Positions 8,477 to 18,446 of a stretch of DNA of 64,000 nucleotides are shown here, piece by piece; position 1 is the stretch's first letter; each line of letters begins with the position of its first letter. The stretch covers positions 372,001 to 436,000 of the forward strand of contig CAVTSA010000005.1 in NCBI GenBank assembly GCA_963737225.1, given 5' to 3'. Origin of the DNA: CAVTSA01 sp963737225. GTDB taxonomy: Bacteria > Chloroflexota > Dormibacteria > Dormibacterales > Dormibacteraceae. The notes beneath the pieces are model-generated. The model searched no databases and had not been told where the DNA came from. It saw only the letters and a list, made by a program, of their open reading frames with translations. Both the position numbers and the translations under genes were made by a program.

Positions 8477-11215
8477 TGGGTGCGGAACGTGATCGGGTCG
8501 CGGGGTTCGGGCGCCTGGAGGACGGGCTGCTGGAGGCCGGGGAGTGGTACCGGTGGGGACCGTATGTCAGCGAGCGGCAGTGGGGCACCGTGCGGGAGGA
8601 CTACAGCGCTGACGGCAACGCGTGGGACTACCTGCCGCACGACCACGCGCGCTCCCGTGCGTACCGGTGGGGCGAGGACGGGCTGGCCGGGTTCTCCGAC
8701 ATCCACCAGCGGCTGTGCCTGTCCTTGGCGCTGTGGAACGGGCGGGACCCGATACTGAAAGAGCGTGCCTTCGGACTGACCGGCCCACAGGGCAATCACG
8801 GCGAGGACGTCAAGGAATACTGGTGGTACCTGGATGCCATCCCGAGCCACGCCTGGAACCGGTGGCGCTATCACTATCCGCAGGGCGCGTACCCCTACCA
8901 GGACCTGATCGACACCAACGCCGGCCGCAACCGTTACCAGCCGGAGTATGAGCTCCTGGACACTGGGGCCTTCGACAAGGACCGCTACTGGGTCATCGAG
9001 GTGCATTACGCCAAGGCGGGGCCGGACGATCTGCTGATGACCGTCCAGCTCACGAATAAGAGCACGGACGCCGAGACCGTGCACGTCTTGCCCACATCCT
9101 GGTTCCGCAACACCTGGTCTTGGGGAGACGCCGGGGATCGGCCGTCCTTGCGGGCGTCCGGCGACCGGTCGGTGGCCATCGACCATCCGATTGTTGGCGC
9201 GATGGAGCTGATTGGTGCGGCGGGACCCGACGCCGCCGACCCGCAGCTGCTCTTCTGCGAGAACGAGACCAATCAGGGGCGACTGTACGGCGCCCCCTCT
9301 CACCCCCTATCCGAAGGACGGCATCAACGACCACGTGATTCACGGTGCGTCCACGGTGAATCCGGACCTTGTCGGCACCAAGTGCGCGTTCTGGTACAGG
9401 GTCACGGTGGCACCCGGGCAGACCGCCGAGTTGCGACTCCGCCTTCGCCCGACCGGCGGCGGGCAGGCCCGCGGGACGGCCGCAAACGCAGACCCGCTCG
9501 GCGCCGAATTCGACGCGGTGATGGCCGAGCGGAAGGCAGAGGCCGACGAGTTCTACGCCGAGCTCACACCGTCCGGCGCCGGCGACGACCACGCCCTGGT
9601 GCTGCGGCAGGCGTGCGCCGGCATGCTGTGGAGCAAGCAGCTTTTCTACTACGACGTGTCGCGGTGGCTGGATGGGGACCCAGGTCAGCCCCCGCCGCCG
9701 CAGGCGCGCCAGACCGGGCGGAATTCGAGGTGGCGGAACTTCAACGGGTTCGACATCATCTCGATGCCAGACAAATGGGAATATCCCTGGTTCGCGGCGT
9801 GGGATCTGGCGTTCCACTGCGTGCCGCTGGCCCACCTCGACCCCGCGTTCGCCAAGTACCAGCTCATTTTGGTGTGCCGGGAATGGTTCCAGAACCCGAA
9901 CGGGGCGGTGCCGGCCTACGAGTGGGATTTCGGCGATGTCAACCCGCCAGTGCACGCATGGGCGGCGCTGCAGGTGTTTGCCATCGACGGCGGACGCGAT
10001 CTGGACTTCCTGTCCCGCGTGTTCGACAAGCTCACCTTCAACTTCGCATGGTGGGTGAACATGGAGGACGCGGGGGACAAGAACGTGTTCGAGGGTGGCT
10101 TCCTCGGCCTGGATAACATTGGACCGATCGACCGCTCCCACCTGCCGTCCGGGTACACCCTGGAGCAGTCCGACGCCACTGGCTGGATGGGCTCGTATGC
10201 GCTGGCTATGGGCACGATCGCCGCTATGCTCGGCTGGTCGGGTCAGCGCCGGGCCCAGGACCTGGTGCTGAAGTTCCTGGAGCACGCTGCCGGCATCCGG
10301 GCTGCGCTCGATGCGCAGGGGCTGTGGGACGACGCCGACGGCATGTTCTACGACCGGCTGATCACTCCGTCCGGCTACGCCGTACCGGTCAAGACCCGGT
10401 CCATGGTCGGCATTATCCCCGTGCTGGCCGCCGCGGTCATCGACGGGGACATGCTGCAGCAGGCGATGGCCCTCAACAAGACGTTCATGCGGGCCCTGCA
10501 GCGTGAAGGGGTCGATGACATCCAGCAGCTGGTTCAGACCCCGCAAGTGCGCGGTGACGGGGCCCACCAGCGAATGCTCCTGTCAGTAGCAAGGCCCAGC
10601 CAGCTGGAGCGGCTGTTCGCCAAACTGTTCGACGAGCGCGAGTTCCTGTCCCCGCACGGGCTGCGTGCCCTGTCGGCGTACCACCTCGATCATCCCTACA
10701 GTTTCGACGCCGAGGGCTACCAATCCTCGATCAACTACGAGCCCGCCGAGTCGACCACGTCGATGTTCGGTGGCAACTCCAACTGGCGGGGCCCGATCTG
10801 GATGCCAGTCAATTACCTGGTGATCGACGCGCTGGAACGCTACCAGCGGTTCTACGGCGATGACCTGCAGCTGGAATACCCGACCGGGTCGGGCCGGCGT
10901 CTGGGCCTCGACCAGATCATTGACGACCTGCAAGACCGGCTGATCTCGCTGTTCACGATGGACGCCGGCGGGCGGCGGGCCTGTTTCGGTGGGACGGAAA
11001 AGGAGCAGACCGACCCCGCTTGGAAGGACAACATCATCTTCAGCGAGTACTTCCACGGCGACAACGGTGCAGCCATCGGCGCCTTCCACCAGACCGGCTG
11101 GACCGGCCTCATCGCCGACCTGATCCTGCGTCGCCACGGTGCGGTCAAGTCCGTCGGCGACGTGGTGCGCGACATGGGCAACCAAGCGCAGCCGGGCACC
11201 GCGAGACGGCAATGA
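8476..11215 (+). CDS. GH63-type glucosidase (MGH1-like), one frameshift
   Basis: A large (alpha/alpha)6-barrel glycoside hydrolase related to mannosyl-oligosaccharide glucosidase. The first frame (from 8476, AGGGAG upstream) carries YRWGPYVSERQWGTVREDYS and WWYLDAIPSHAWNRWRYHYP. The second carries PYPKDGINDHVIHG, MLWSKQLFYYDVSRWLDGD, PWFAAWDLAFHCVPLAH and NWRGPIWMPVNYLVIDALER. The switch lies at a run of five C (9293-9297). Removing one C restores about 912 residues, and the span is 3n+1 long. A true mutation would leave a dead enzyme; a consensus error is equally possible. The stop overlaps glgX as ATGA, so the two form an operon, probably for glycogen or oligosaccharide use. Confidence 0.8.
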
Positions 11216-13398
11216 CCAGCGCGCAGAACACCGCGGTCGGTGCAGTTCCCGCCGCCCTGACCGGGCCGGATGCCGGCACCGCCGAGCTGCCCGGCACACC
11301 GTTCCCGCTCGGTGCCACGCCCGGCGAGCAGGCGGGGGTCACGGGGACGAACTTCGCGATCGCCTCGTCCGTCGCAGACAGCGTCACCTTGTGCCTGTTC
11401 GACACGACCGGCGCGGAAACACAGGTCCCGGTGCGGGAGAACGACGCCGATGTGTGGCACGTGTTCATGCCGGGGATCGGCCCCGGGCAGGCCTACGGGT
11501 ACCGGGTCGGCGGGCCGTGGGATCCACCCCGGGGGCTGCGCTGCAACCCGGCCAAGCTGCTGCTGGACCCCTACGCCAAGGCGATCAGCGGATCGGTCGA
11601 CTTCGGGCCAGAGGTACTCGGCCAGGACGAGACCAACCCGGCCATGCCCAGCGCCCTGGATTCCGCCGGCCACGTGCCACGCAGCCTGGTCGCCGACTCC
11701 GGATTCAACTGGCACGACGGGAAGCGGCCTTGGTCCTCCTATGCGGATACGGTCCTCTATGAGGTCCACGTCAAGGGCTTCACCATGCGCCACCCGGACA
11801 TTCCCCGGGAGCTGCGCGGGACCTATGCGGGGCTGGCCCACGAGGCCGCGATCGAATACCTGACCGGCTTGGGCGTCACGGCCGTCGAGCTGCTGCCGGT
11901 GCACCAGAACGTGCCCGAGGAATTCCTGTTCCGGCGGGGCCTGACCAACTACTGGGGCTACAACACGATCGGCTACTTCGCGCCGCACAACGGCTACTCC
12001 GCCGCGGTGCGGGCCGGCCGGCCGGGGGGCCAGGTCGCCGAGTTCCAGGCCATGGTCGACCAGCTGCACCGAGCCGGCCTGGAAGTCGTCCTCGACGTGG
12101 TGTTCAACCACACGGCCGAGGCCGGCCCGGACGGCCCCGCACTGTGTTTCCGCGGCATCGACAACCTGGCGTACTACCGGACCGTCCCCGGTGACGCCGC
12201 CGCGTATGCCGATACCACCGGCTGCGGTAACTCTCTCAATGCCGGCGATCCGATCACGCTGCAGCTGATGCTTGACTCGCTGCGGTACTGGATCACCGCA
12301 ATGCACGTCGACGGATTCCGCTTCGACCTGGCCCCCACGCTGGCCCGCCAGGAGGGCAGCTATGACAAGGTGTCGGCCTTCCTGGACATGGTCTCGCAGG
12401 ATCCTGTCGTCTCCAGAGTCAAGCTGGTAGCGGAGCCGTGGGATGTCGGCCAGGAGGACAGCTACGATCTCGGCCGATTCCCGCCGTTGTGGCGGGAGTG
12501 GAACGGCAAGTATCGGGACACCATGCGCGATTTCTGGCGCAGCCATCCGGTCGGGATCGGCGAGTTCGCCCGCCGGTTCGCCGGTTCTTCCGACCTGTAC
12601 GGCACAAGTGGCCGACGGCCCTCCTCCTCGGTCAACCTGATCACCGTGCACGACGGGTTCACGCTGCGCGACCTGGTCTCCTACGACGAGAAGCACAACG
12701 AGGCAAACGGCGAGAACAACAGCGACGGGACCAACGACAACGAATCCTGGAACTGCGGCGCCGAGGGCTCAACGGATGACCCTGAGATCCTGGCGCTGCG
12801 GGCCCGGCAATCGCGCGCCCTGCTCACCACGCTGATGCTGTCGTTCGGGGTGCCGCTCTTGCTGGGCGGCGATGAGATCGGCCGCACGCAGCAAGGCAAC
12901 AACAACGCTTATTGCCAGGACAACGAGATCGCCTGGTTCGATTGGGCGAACGCCGACACCGCGCTGCGCGACTTCGCCACGAACCTGGTTGCCTTCAGGC
13001 GCGCCCACCCGGTCTTCCGGCGCCGCCGCTTCCTGGCCGGCGTAGAGGCGTCAGAGTTGCAGTGGTTCACCCCTGCCGGCGCGCCGATGAACGCCGGCGA
13101 CTGGGCGGACCCCAACGCCCGGGCCATCGCCATCTACCTGGACGGGTCGGACGACCCCGACCGGGCCGAGGACGGGACGCTCCTTGTCGACGACGATTTC
13201 CTGGTCCTCGTGAACTCCTGGTGGGAGGCCCTCGACTTCACCCTGCCCAGCACCCGCCGCGGCGCCGAGTGGCACGCCGAGATCGCCAGCTACGACCCCG
13301 CCGCCCCGGCCAACACCCCCGCCTGCTCCGCCGGCGAGGTGGTAACGGTCGGGCCCCGGTCCGTCGCCGTCCTGCAGGCAGCTGCCCGACGGGCTTGA
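11212..13398 (+). CDS. glgX: glycogen debranching enzyme GlgX
   Basis: A 728-residue GH13 enzyme, full length for GlgX/isoamylase. An N-terminal CBM48-type domain (GVTGTNFAIASSVADSVTLC, then GPGQAYGYRVGGPWDP) precedes the barrel. Catalytic regions: VDGFRFDLAPTLAR (nucleophile Asp near residue 370), KLVAEPWDVGQ (acid/base Glu near 408) and LITVHDGFTLRDLVSYDEKH (transition-state Asp). The start ATG 11212 overlaps the TGA of the preceding glucosidase. The enzyme removes alpha-1,6 branches from glycogen limit dextrin in the cytosol. Confidence 0.95.
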   Translation: MTSAQNTAVGAVPAALTGPDAGTAELPGTPFPLGATPGEQAGVTGTNFAIASSVADSVTLCLFDTTGAETQVPVRENDADVWHVFMPGIGPGQAYGYRVGGPWDPPRGLRCNPAKLLLDPYAKAISGSVDFGPEVLGQDETNPAMPSALDSAGHVPRSLVADSGFNWHDGKRPWSSYADTVLYEVHVKGFTMRHPDIPRELRGTYAGLAHEAAIEYLTGLGVTAVELLPVHQNVPEEFLFRRGLTNYWGYNTIGYFAPHNGYSAAVRAGRPGGQVAEFQAMVDQLHRAGLEVVLDVVFNHTAEAGPDGPALCFRGIDNLAYYRTVPGDAAAYADTTGCGNSLNAGDPITLQLMLDSLRYWITAMHVDGFRFDLAPTLARQEGSYDKVSAFLDMVSQDPVVSRVKLVAEPWDVGQEDSYDLGRFPPLWREWNGKYRDTMRDFWRSHPVGIGEFARRFAGSSDLYGTSGRRPSSSVNLITVHDGFTLRDLVSYDEKHNEANGENNSDGTNDNESWNCGAEGSTDDPEILALRARQSRALLTTLMLSFGVPLLLGGDEIGRTQQGNNNAYCQDNEIAWFDWANADTALRDFATNLVAFRRAHPVFRRRRFLAGVEASELQWFTPAGAPMNAGDWADPNARAIAIYLDGSDDPDRAEDGTLLVDDDFLVLVNSWWEALDFTLPSTRRGAEWHAEIASYDPAAPANTPACSAGEVVTVGPRSVAVLQAAARRA

Positions 13399-13521
13399 CC
13401 GTTGCGCAGTTCGGCCAGCGGACATGGGTCAGGCAGATCCCTATCGGGCGCGTCGGGCGGGCCGACTCTTGATCATGCCGGGCTTACCTTCAGGGGGGGC
13501 TACTTTCAGCGGGGATTGCCG

Positions 13522-13539
13522 CACGGTTAAGGCACCGTG
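13522..13539. terminator. possible bidirectional terminator hairpin
   Basis: CACGGT at 13522-13527 and ACCGTG at 13534-13539 form a perfect 6-bp stem with a 6-nt loop in the 276-nt gap between convergent glgX and the SDR gene. There is no T-run, so it is at best a weak terminator. Confidence 0.3.
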
Positions 13540-13574
13540 ACCTGCGTTCAACCTTGCCGGCGTTGCTGTCACCG

Positions 13575-13589
13575 TTGCTGCCATTCAGG
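13575..13589 (+). repeat. 15-nt repeat shared with 58880-58894
   Basis: TTGCTGCCATTCAGG here and TTGCTGTCATTCAGG at 58880-58894 differ at one base, and both are preceded within about 20 nt by TTGCCGGC. Both lie in noncoding gaps next to gene ends. They may be traces of one mobile repeat. No transposase is nearby. Confidence 0.35.
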
Positions 13590-13674
13590 TCGGCGCCAGA
13601 GTCTCCGGCGACGTGGCGTGACCGCGGCCGGTCCTTGACTCACCTCCGCTGGAGCCGCCGAGAGGTTGGAGCCG

Positions 13675-14463
13675 TCACAAGGTGCTGACCATTCCACCGT
13701 CGATCACGAGATCGGTGCCGGTCACGTTTCCGGCGCGCCCGCTGGCCAGTATCAGCACCAGGTCCGCGACCTCGTCCGGACGAGTGAAGCGTCCGGTCAC
13801 CATCTCCGTCGCCGCCTGCTCGGCGACGGCATCTGGCTCACGCCCAGTGGCCTCGGCCACGGTCGCCGCGACCCCGCCGGCGCCGAGCCAGAGCGCGGTC
13901 GAGACCGGCCCCGGGCTGACGGTGTTCACCCGGACTCCTTTGGGTCCAACCTCTTTGGACAGGGCCTTGCTGAAGTTGGCCAGGGCCGCCTTGGCGGCGC
14001 AGTAATCGATGACGAGCGGATCCGGCAGGAAGGCGTTGATCGAGCAGACCGACACGATGGTGCCGGTTCCGCGGTCGAGCAGATGGGGCAGCGCAGCACG
14101 CGTGGCGCGCACCGCCGCGAAGAAGTCGATGGTCATGGTCGAAAGCCAGTCTTCGTCCGTGACGGATAGGAAGCCTCCGGTGCGGGGCCGCGCCGCCCCC
14201 ACGTTGTTGACGAGTACGTCCAGGCCTCCGTGCGTTGAGACCGCCTCCGCCACAAGCCGGCCCGGGCCATCCGGCGTGCTCAGATCCACCATCACCGGAC
14301 GCACCGGGGAGGCCTCCGCAAGCTGCGACAGCTCTCGCGTCATCTCTCGGGCGCCGGCGACCACGCTCACGCCTTCACCCGCCAGCGCCCCGGCAACGGC
14401 CAGGCCTATGCCCTTGCTGGCCCCGGTGACGACAGCCACCTTCCCCGACAGGTGCAGGTCCAT
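13675..14463 (-). CDS. SDR-family oxidoreductase
   Basis: A 262-residue classical short-chain dehydrogenase/reductase. Seen: GKVAVVTGASKGIGLAVAGA (cofactor glycine motif), LVNNVGA, Ser in TIVSVCSINAF, YCAAKAALANFSKAL (catalytic Tyr-x-x-x-Lys) and the C-terminal VTGTDLVIDGGM. An Arg-rich segment after the first strand suggests NADP preference, as inference. The substrate is unknown. It lies 42 nt downstream of the VIT-family gene and may be cotranscribed. Confidence 0.9.
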   Translation of the reverse strand: MDLHLSGKVAVVTGASKGIGLAVAGALAGEGVSVVAGAREMTRELSQLAEASPVRPVMVDLSTPDGPGRLVAEAVSTHGGLDVLVNNVGAARPRTGGFLSVTDEDWLSTMTIDFFAAVRATRAALPHLLDRGTGTIVSVCSINAFLPDPLVIDYCAAKAALANFSKALSKEVGPKGVRVNTVSPGPVSTALWLGAGGVAATVAEATGREPDAVAEQAATEMVTGRFTRPDEVADLVLILASGRAGNVTGTDLVIDGGMVSTL

Positions 14464-14505
14464 GTCAAGCTCCTCGATCGATGTCCGATCTCCATCCGCC
14501 TTCCT

Positions 14506-15231
14506 CTACCCGACGAGCCGCCCGAGAACGAGGCCAATCAGCATCGCACTGACTCCGACAGTCACCGCGCGCCCGAATGTCCGGAGGACGCTGGATCGAC
14601 CCACGCGAGCGCGAACCGCCGAGGTCACGCAAAGGCCGGCGATCGCCGCCGCAAAGATCACCGGCACACGCCAAGCCGTGGGAGCGAACCAAACTGCGAG
14701 AAGGGGAACCAACGCGCCCACGGCGAATGCCATCCCCGACGCCACGGCCACCGGAAGCGGATGGACTGACAAGTCGTCCGTCGAGATCCCGTACTCGGCC
14801 TCGACGTGCGCGGAAAGCGCATCGTGAGCCGTAAGTTGAGCAGCCACCTGTGCAGCCAGTTCAGCCGTCAGACCCCGCGCGACGTACAACCCCTTGAGCT
14901 CCTCCAGCTCTGCATCGGGCAAGCTGGCAAGCAGGCGGCGTTCCTGGTCGAGGGTGGACCTGAGGTCGTCTCTCTGGGCAGCATACTCCGCGTAGATAAC
15001 CCCACCGAGTGAGAGTCCACCCGCTGCGAGTGTCGCCAGTCCCGCAAGCACAATGATGTTCCCGCTCACGGCACTGGCCGTCAAGCCCTCTACGATAGCC
15101 GCCGTAGCTATGATTCCGTCGTTCGTGGCGGTTACGAGCTCTGGAAAAAGCTCACGATCAAAGATCCGCCGTCTCGGGCTCTTAAGCGCCGGTGTCGGGT
15201 TGCCCTTCCCGATGGGTCCGGGCCTCAACAT
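14506..15231 (-). CDS. VIT1/CCC1-family transporter
   Basis: A 241-residue membrane protein of the vacuolar iron transporter family. FPELVTATNDGIIATAAIVE is the conserved first transmembrane/metal region. A soluble helical insert rich in Glu (LPDAELEELKGLYVARGLTA) is the cytosolic metal-binding part, and two pairs of C-terminal membrane helices follow. Family members export or sequester Fe(II) or Mn(II). About 500 nt of intergenic and SHOCT sequence lies upstream; no operator is recognised. Confidence 0.85.
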   Translation of the reverse strand: MLRPGPIGKGNPTPALKSPRRRIFDRELFPELVTATNDGIIATAAIVEGLTASAVSGNIIVLAGLATLAAGGLSLGGVIYAEYAAQRDDLRSTLDQERRLLASLPDAELEELKGLYVARGLTAELAAQVAAQLTAHDALSAHVEAEYGISTDDLSVHPLPVAVASGMAFAVGALVPLLAVWFAPTAWRVPVIFAAAIAGLCVTSAVRARVGRSSVLRTFGRAVTVGVSAMLIGLVLGRLVG

Positions 15232-15492
15232 AAGGGCCTCATCACCTTAGGGACACTCTTCAGGGGCCCTTGCGTCAGGTCCGATAGTGAGATTGCTGAC
15301 CAGCCGGCGGGACCGACTACTGGTTGGGTGCTCACGGATACCCTCGACTCGGGCCCAAGCGATACAGCGCCAAGAGGAACACTTGTTCTTGATCAGGCAG
15401 GCTTGATTTGGCATGTACTTCCGCCTCGCGCCGCGGTCACGGAAAACACCTCCTGAACCCGTTCGGGCACCATCGGATCGCTGGACGGCCGC

Positions 15493-15753
15493 TCAGGGGC
15501 CGAGAAGTCTGCGCTTTTGGGCAGCGAACTCCTCGTCGGTCAAGAAACCCCGCTCTTTCAAATCGGCGAGCTTCGCCAGCTCCTCTACCACGGACGGCTG
15601 CGAAGGCTGCTGCGGCACGGATTCAGCGTCTGCTTGATGAGCCCAGCGAGCCTGCTGACGAGCCGCAACGTGGCCGCTGACCGCCGTTGCCGTGCCTGCG
15701 ATCAGTGCGGTCCGTCCCATCGTGCGCGCGATCCCACGACTGCGTCGAAACAT
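15493..15753 (-). CDS. SHOCT-domain small protein
   Basis: An 86-residue protein. The N-terminus is basic with a weak hydrophobic stretch (TALIAGTATAVSG). The C-terminus VVEELAKLADLKERGFLTDE continuing EEFAAQKRRLL is a SHOCT (short C-terminal) domain, an oligomerisation module often found on membrane-associated proteins. It follows the DUF6325 gene by 23 nt on the same strand, a pairing common in actinobacteria. Confidence 0.85.
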   Translation of the reverse strand: MFRRSRGIARTMGRTALIAGTATAVSGHVAARQQARWAHQADAESVPQQPSQPSVVEELAKLADLKERGFLTDEEFAAQKRRLLGP

Positions 15754-15776
15754 CGTTCGGAACCTCCAACTCTGAC

Positions 15777-16202
15777 TTATCCATTCGGCACGGCGAGGCC
15801 AGCCAGTACCGACTCGATCTCATCGGCCGGAATGCGGCCACCCTCCACCAGCGTGCCGTTCGCCCTGCGGACCGCATCGCCCAGTTCGGCCGCCCACGTG
15901 TCCTCCCAGATGATCACGACGGCGGCGGCGTTCGAATGCAGGCCGGCAGCTGCGTAGTCGATGTCCTCCTGGGTGATGACTCCGCCCGCCTCGCCCTGCA
16001 GCTTCGCGTAGGGTGCGAGCTCCTCCAACTCATCGAACTCGAATGTGACGACGCTGCCATCGGGCTCCTTGCGGATGAACACCAGATCGATGATGCGCAC
16101 CGTTCCGGTGTCGATCAGACGGGCCAGCGGCGGCGTGATCTCCCCATGAAAGCGGTGATCGGGAAACTCCAAAACCAGGTATTCGACAGGTCCTACTCTC
16201 AA
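15777..16202 (-). CDS. DUF6325-family protein, TTG start
   Basis: A 141-residue protein beginning LRVGPVEYLVLEFPDHRFHG, followed by TGTVRIIDLVFIRKEPDGSV, ITQEDIDYAAAGL and AVVIIWEDTWAAELGDAVRR. This is the small cytosolic family I know as DUF6325, of unknown biochemical role. The TTG at 16200-16202 is chosen because AAAGGAGG (complement of 16210-16217) sits just upstream. Longer in-frame extensions to 16514 are open but read as non-family sequence. It is probably cotranscribed with the SHOCT gene. Confidence 0.75.
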   Translation of the reverse strand: MRVGPVEYLVLEFPDHRFHGEITPPLARLIDTGTVRIIDLVFIRKEPDGSVVTFEFDELEELAPYAKLQGEAGGVITQEDIDYAAAGLHSNAAAVVIIWEDTWAAELGDAVRRANGTLVEGGRIPADEIESVLAGLAVPNG

Positions 16203-16727
16203 TTCAGTCCCTCCTTTGACCGGGTTCGCCGCCCCTGCGATGTGGATCGAGTGGGCGGCAGGACACGCCGGCGCATTTTCCAAGGGCGCGCACTTCAGCG
16301 CGCGTTCGACAAGGTCGCCGCCGTACCGCCACCGAGCAGACATGAGAACAGCGTCGGCCGCCCCGCCGGCGCCCGTCACCAGGTGCCCGGGAGTCACGCC
16401 CGCGAGAATCATCTGATCCAGGCACTCCCGTGTACATCCTCGCCACACGCGGCCCAACGTCCCGACTAAACCGGCGGACCATCTCGTCGAACCGATAGGT
16501 GACATGGTAAGCAACGGGCGTCAGTATCAGGAGCACCGCGAACGCCGCCGCGTAGTCGAACTCGGTCCTCACTCCCCGCTCCCCCACGACTGCGTGTGCG
16601 GGCGCCTTTCACGCTTCCGGAGCACCTCGGTTGACCACGTCCTTCCCGTCATCCCCAGGTAGGTCGCGAGGCGCAACACGGCAGAAAGGGTTCCACGGAA
16701 TCTCAAATCCCCGACCCCCTGCCGCAA
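16203..16727. other. 525-nt region without a supported gene
   Basis: This lies between the divergent DUF6325 and WDG-membrane-protein genes. The reverse strand is open for about 127 codons (16204-16587), with one hydrophobic stretch (AAAFAVLLILTPVAYHVTY) but no family resemblance and a decayed-looking Arg-rich end. It probably holds promoters for both sides; no clear -35/-10 pair is seen. Confidence 0.4.
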
Positions 16728-17378
16728 ATGATCCGGCCCCCCTTTCCGATGACGCAGGCCGAGATCGATGGAACACTGCGGCACATGTCTCAACCGCTGG
16801 GCCGCCCCGACGGATCGCAGAGCAGCGCCAGACGGAGGATCTTGTCCACCACGACGACTGGCTCGGCCCTTTCGCCCGACGGGCAATGGCTATGGGATGG
16901 AGCCCAGTGGCAGGCCGTCCTCTCGGCCGATCGCCGGAGCAGGTGGAACGGATTCGAGTGGGTGCCCGTCCGCCGGCCACCCAGCACTTACGACCGCGGC
17001 CCGAAGCAACTCGGCGCAGCGGGCCTGCCACCGCGGAAGAATGCACCGGAGGTGATCTCGATGATCACGGGCATCGCGGCGTTGGTCTTCGTGCTCGGGT
17101 ACGGCGTTGAGTTCGGGTGGTGGTTTTCGGGCCAGATTGCCCAGCAGAGCGTTGGGTTCGGGGTCGTGGCACTGATTCCCGCAGGTGGCATTGGCTTCCT
17201 GCTCGGGGTCGTCGCATCAGTCACCGCCTCGGTCGGGCTCAAGCGAATCAGTCGATCCGGCGGCACGGGCGGCCGACCTTTCGCGGAAGCCGGCCTGGCC
17301 ACCGGGGCGTTTGCTCTGGGCCTGGTCTTCATACTCCCGGGCCTCGTGGTCCTGGGCATGGGGGGTAAATCGCCATGA
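16728..17378 (+). CDS. membrane protein with WDG motifs, paralog 1
   Basis: A protein of up to 216 residues. The N-terminal half holds DGQWLWDGAQWQAVL and RRSRWNGFEWVPV, a pair of short W-x-G-x-x-W repeats as in DUF2510-like or sialidase-like 'display' segments. The C-terminal half has three or four hydrophobic helices (VISMITGIAALVFVLGYG, GFGVVALIPAGGIGFLLGVV, ATGAFALGLVFILPGLVVLG) like DUF4190 proteins. The start is uncertain (ATG 16728 or 16788). Its stop overlaps the next paralog as ATGA. Four tandem copies follow one another to 18932. Confidence 0.65.
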   Translation: MIRPPFPMTQAEIDGTLRHMSQPLGRPDGSQSSARRRILSTTTTGSALSPDGQWLWDGAQWQAVLSADRRSRWNGFEWVPVRRPPSTYDRGPKQLGAAGLPPRKNAPEVISMITGIAALVFVLGYGVEFGWWFSGQIAQQSVGFGVVALIPAGGIGFLLGVVASVTASVGLKRISRSGGTGGRPFAEAGLATGAFALGLVFILPGLVVLGMGGKSP

Positions 17379-17911
17379 GCAGTCCGGTCTCGCGGCTTGG
17401 GCCCCGCCTGGACACCAATCCGTACAGGCAGCAGCCTTCGCCTCCGCGGTGGCCGCCGGAGGACACCTACTGCGGCGGAAGATATGAACGACCACCGACG
17501 TATGACCCCTGGCCACCCGGCACCTCTCGCGGGGCTCGAGCGCTGGCAGCACAGCTGAAGAAGGCACTGGCAGTGATCTCGATGATCAGCGGGATCGCTG
17601 CGCTGGTGTTCATGTTCGCGGGCGCCGTTGGATACCCAGCCTCGGTCGTGTCAGCGGCGGGTGGCATGTCAGCGGCACGTTACACGCAGTACGGGACCTC
17701 GGCATTGATTGACGCGGGCAGCCTTGTTGTCCTGCCCGGGGTCCTGGCATTTATTACGGGCTTGGTCGGGCTCATCTGGATGGGCGTGTCGGGTGGGATG
17801 AAGGGCGGACGCGGGATGGCGATCACGGGCCTCACCTGTGGACTCGCCGCCCTGTGTCTGGGCCCGCTCTTCCTCCTCTTCGAGTTCGCGATCGTCGTCG
17901 GTGACAGCTGA
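17375..17911 (+). CDS. small membrane protein, paralog 2
   Basis: A 178-residue protein overlapping paralog 1 by 4 nt. A Pro/Arg-rich N-terminus of about 60 residues is followed by KKALAVISMISGIAALVFMF, then three more hydrophobic helices ending CLGPLFLLFEFAIVVGDS. The pattern 'VISMIxGIAALVF' is shared with paralog 1, so they are duplicates. The WDG repeat is absent here. Function unknown. Confidence 0.65.
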   Translation: MSSPVSRLGPRLDTNPYRQQPSPPRWPPEDTYCGGRYERPPTYDPWPPGTSRGARALAAQLKKALAVISMISGIAALVFMFAGAVGYPASVVSAAGGMSAARYTQYGTSALIDAGSLVVLPGVLAFITGLVGLIWMGVSGGMKGGRGMAITGLTCGLAALCLGPLFLLFEFAIVVGDS

Positions 17912-18376
17912 TGCCGAAGCGAAGGCACTCGCCTGGGGGCGTCGCGATCTCGCCCTCAGCGGGCTGATCGCAACTGGGCTGGTCCCGCGCAGCTCCCGGT
18001 CGCAGCCCCTCCAAGCGCGCTCCTGGTCCTTTGCCGGGAAACCGCAGCGCGGCTGCTGTTCGAGATCAGCGGCATCGCCGCACTCCTGCTCGGGACAGCG
18101 AATGGCATTGGGTACTCGCTCGTGCTGGCGCCTGGGCCATTGGCCGGCGTTGCGTTTTGGCGCGTCTCACTGGGCGTCGAGGGCGGCGTTGTGATGCTGC
18201 TCGGGAGCGCGGCATTCATCGCGGGCCTGCTCGGGCACCACCAAATCTTTCGGTCGGGTGCCCAGTAGGGCGGATCGGCGAGGGCGCTCACCGGCATCAT
18301 CAGCGGGATCGTCGTCTGGACCGTGGGCTCGATCACCATGTTGTTCGAGGTCGCGAGACTGGTGACGGGGTCATGA
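17912..18376 (+). pseudogene. paralog 3 of the small membrane protein, in-frame TAG
   Basis: The frame of paralog 2 stays open past its stop and reads a third copy: FEISGIAALLLGTANGIGYS, GVVMLLGSAAFIAGLLGHHQ, then a TAG at 18266-18268, then LTGIISGIVVWTVGSITMLF ending at TGA 18374-18376. No start codon with a ribosome site is seen and the N-terminal repeat is absent. It is most simply a decayed copy. Confidence 0.6.
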
Positions 18377-18446
18377 AGCCCCGCGCCTCGGTCTTGTCCC
18401 TGAGCAGCTCCAGTCGCCGGACGGCCTCAGCACGAGGACCTCGTCC

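Noticed and set aside
16204..16587. Open reverse frame of 127 codons upstream of DUF6325
   Set aside because: One hydrophobic stretch only, then Arg-rich non-family sequence; the ribosome site supports the downstream TTG start instead.
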